Source: Novosphingobium sp. PhB57
GTDB lineage: Bacteria > Pseudomonadota > Alphaproteobacteria > Sphingomonadales > Sphingomonadaceae
Length of the DNA stretch: 64,000 bases
Reading direction: 5' to 3'
Assembly: GCF_004342985.1 (NCBI RefSeq)
Contig: NZ_SMBO01000001.1
Span: 558,001 to 622,000, forward strand
This document shows positions 62,833-64,000 of this stretch, one piece after another. The stretch's first letter is position 1. Every line of letters begins with the position of its first letter. The position numbers were made by a program, and so were the translations under genes. The notes under the pieces were generated by a model, which saw only the letters and a program-made list of their open reading frames with translations, ran no database searches and was not told where the DNA came from.

Positions 62833-63654
62833 TCAGGCTTTCGCTTTGCCGCCGACGCCCTTCAGATATTCTTCCATGCCCCGGATGTAATCGGGGTTGA
62901 GCATCAGCGCGCTGTTGGCCATGCGCTCGATGTGGCGCGCGCTGTCGCGGCCGACTTCGGCGCTGAGTTCGATGGCGACCTTGGCGGCGCCCATCTGCTC
63001 GGGGTTCTGCCTGGCCAGGTGGCGGCAGAATTCCATGACGTCCGCCTCGAACGTCTCGTCTTCATAGACCTGATGGACCAGCCCCATTGTGAGAGCCATG
63101 TCGGCGGGTGCGGGCTTGTTCGCCATGATGAGCCAGCGCGCCCAGTGCGGGCCGCAGATGCGGGTGAGGCGCGAGACACCCCCCGAGGCCGGAAGCACGC
63201 CGAACAGGCCTTCCGGGAAGGCATAGGCCGCACTCTTCGCGGCAAGGCGGAAATCGCACGAGAGGCTCATTTCCAGTCCGCCGCCGACGCACATCGCGTG
63301 ATGTGCGACGACGAAGGGCTTCTCGATATGCTCGATCTCGTCCCAGAGCTGCTGCATGTTGTTGAGATTGAGCCGGTGGTTCTCGCGAATGCCGCGCGCG
63401 CTGCCGCCGGTGGAGACGGGCGAGACGATGTTCTGGTTGCCGCCGCGCAAGTCCGCGCCGGAGCTGAAATAGCGCCCGGCCGAGCGGATGAGCATGACTT
63501 TCAGCTCGGGCGTTTCGCGAAAGCGCAGCACGGCCTCGGTCAGGAGGTCCATCATCTGCCGGCTGATGGCGTTCAGCTTGTCAGGCCGGTTGAGCGTGGC
63601 GATCAGGATGCCGTCCACGTCTTCGGTGAGCAGGTGCGGTGCTTCGTCGGTCAT
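62833..63654 (-). CDS. enoyl-CoA hydratase/isomerase family protein
   Basis: A 273-residue crotonase. Features: IATLNRPDKLNAISRQMMDL, SAGRYFSSGADLRGGNQNIV, MCVGGGLEMSLSCDFRLAAK and FPEGLFGVLPASGGVSRLTR, so both hydratase glutamates are present. GAGGAGG precedes the ATG at 63654; an upstream GTG at 63663 is less likely. It follows an acyl-CoA dehydrogenase gene by 13 bases, so the two probably act in one beta-oxidation-like pathway. Confidence 0.9.
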   Translation of the reverse strand: MTDEAPHLLTEDVDGILIATLNRPDKLNAISRQMMDLLTEAVLRFRETPELKVMLIRSAGRYFSSGADLRGGNQNIVSPVSTGGSARGIRENHRLNLNNMQQLWDEIEHIEKPFVVAHHAMCVGGGLEMSLSCDFRLAAKSAAYAFPEGLFGVLPASGGVSRLTRICGPHWARWLIMANKPAPADMALTMGLVHQVYEDETFEADVMEFCRHLARQNPEQMGAAKVAIELSAEVGRDSARHIERMANSALMLNPDYIRGMEEYLKGVGGKAKA

Positions 63655-63667
63655 GGTTTCCACCTCC

Positions 63668-64000
63668 TCAATTACGTGACCGCGGCAGGCCGAGGCCCTT
63701 TTCGGCGATCATCGAACGGTGCACCTGGCTGGTGCCGCCGTAAATGGTCGTCCCATGGGCATGGCGATAGGCGAGATTGAGCGCATTGGCCGCGCCCTTC
63801 CGCTTGGCCAGCGAATAGGGCGCCGTCAGATCGAGCAGATCGCGCGAGTCGGTGATGAAGAGTTCGGACGAGAACATCTTCGCCATCGGCCCATAGGCGC
63901 CGTTGCCCTTGCCGTGGACTTGCGTCCAGTTGGCGCGATAGGCGATCATTTCGGAGGCGATGACATGGGCATAAGTGCGGGCCAGTCGCATCTGGGCCTT
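63668..64000 (-). CDS. acyl-CoA dehydrogenase, partial (N-terminus beyond right edge)
   Basis: The last 110 residues of an acyl-CoA dehydrogenase. MRLARTYAHVIASEMIAYRA and LLDLTAPYSLAKRKGAANAL are C-terminal helical-domain segments, and AHGTTIYGGTSQVHRSMIAE carries the family's terminal GGTSQ pattern in place of EGT(N/S)E, as in dehydrogenases of the FadE28/steroid-degradation type whose catalytic Glu is lost or moved. The gene continues to the right of the window. Confidence 0.85.
   Translation of the reverse strand, partial: KAQMRLARTYAHVIASEMIAYRANWTQVHGKGNGAYGPMAKMFSSELFITDSRDLLDLTAPYSLAKRKGAANALNLAYRHAHGTTIYGGTSQVHRSMIAEKGLGLPRSRN

Overview
The window looks like chromosomal DNA of a high-GC alphaproteobacterium of the order Sphingomonadales, most like Novosphingobium. 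The reasons are a circularly permuted two-piece tmRNA gene with the tag ANDNEALALAA, PurS/PurQ-type purine synthesis, HdaA, DUF2794 and UbiK proteins, many acyl-CoA and SDR enzymes, and a TonB receptor beside a Rieske oxygenase. This assignment is inference from gene content; no search was run.

Layout. 1-7.1 kb: ilvE (cut by the left edge) with a long structured leader, a lipoprotein, tlyA, a TspO-like gene, ubiK, recO, leuB and a DPM1/GtrA-type glycosyltransferase. 7.3-12.7 kb: a VOC-like protein, a PMT-type mannosyltransferase, metZ, apaG, a LysR regulator and a Tat-exported beta carbonic anhydrase. 12.7-31.3 kb: an accessory catabolic region with a Rieske oxygenase, nitronate-monooxygenase-like enzyme, enoyl-CoA hydratase, class III CoA-transferase, several SDRs, a LacI regulator divergent from an acyltransferase, a cysteine-less thiolase-like protein overlapping a DUF35 partner, a TonB receptor, and a luciferase-like monooxygenase / hydrolase / SDR / flavin reductase / LysR block. 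HtpX and a diguanylate cyclase lie inside it.

31.4-38 kb: a nearly complete set for the lower valine pathway (mmsA, isobutyryl-CoA dehydrogenase, enoyl-CoA hydratase, 3-hydroxyisobutyryl-CoA hydrolase, mmsB), with a lipoprotein and a YunG-like protein inserted. 38-41 kb: a minus-strand operon of LemA, two TPM-domain proteins, a Nudix hydrolase and a small zinc-ribbon protein. 41.2-45 kb: mscL, ssrA and malate synthase G.

45-64 kb is mostly housekeeping: the outer-membrane/cofactor/ribosome operon lptD-surA-pdxA-ksgA (minus), pepA-holC and ndk (plus), purM-purN (minus, PurN carrying an extra YjbR-like domain), hdaA, cysE, DUF2794, purS-purQ, and at the right edge an enoyl-CoA hydratase and a truncated acyl-CoA dehydrogenase.

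I saw no CRISPR array, prophage, insertion sequence, tRNA or rRNA gene. The least explained item is the leader upstream of ilvE: an 18-codon ORF behind a 15-nt perfect complement of the 16S rRNA 3' end, whose stop codon lies in a hairpin that is followed by a terminator-like stem. Two metabolic hypotheses are also worth testing: a flavin-dependent Baeyer-Villiger-type module at 27.2-31.3 kb and a Ltp2/ChsH2-like aldolase pair at 23-24.5 kb.
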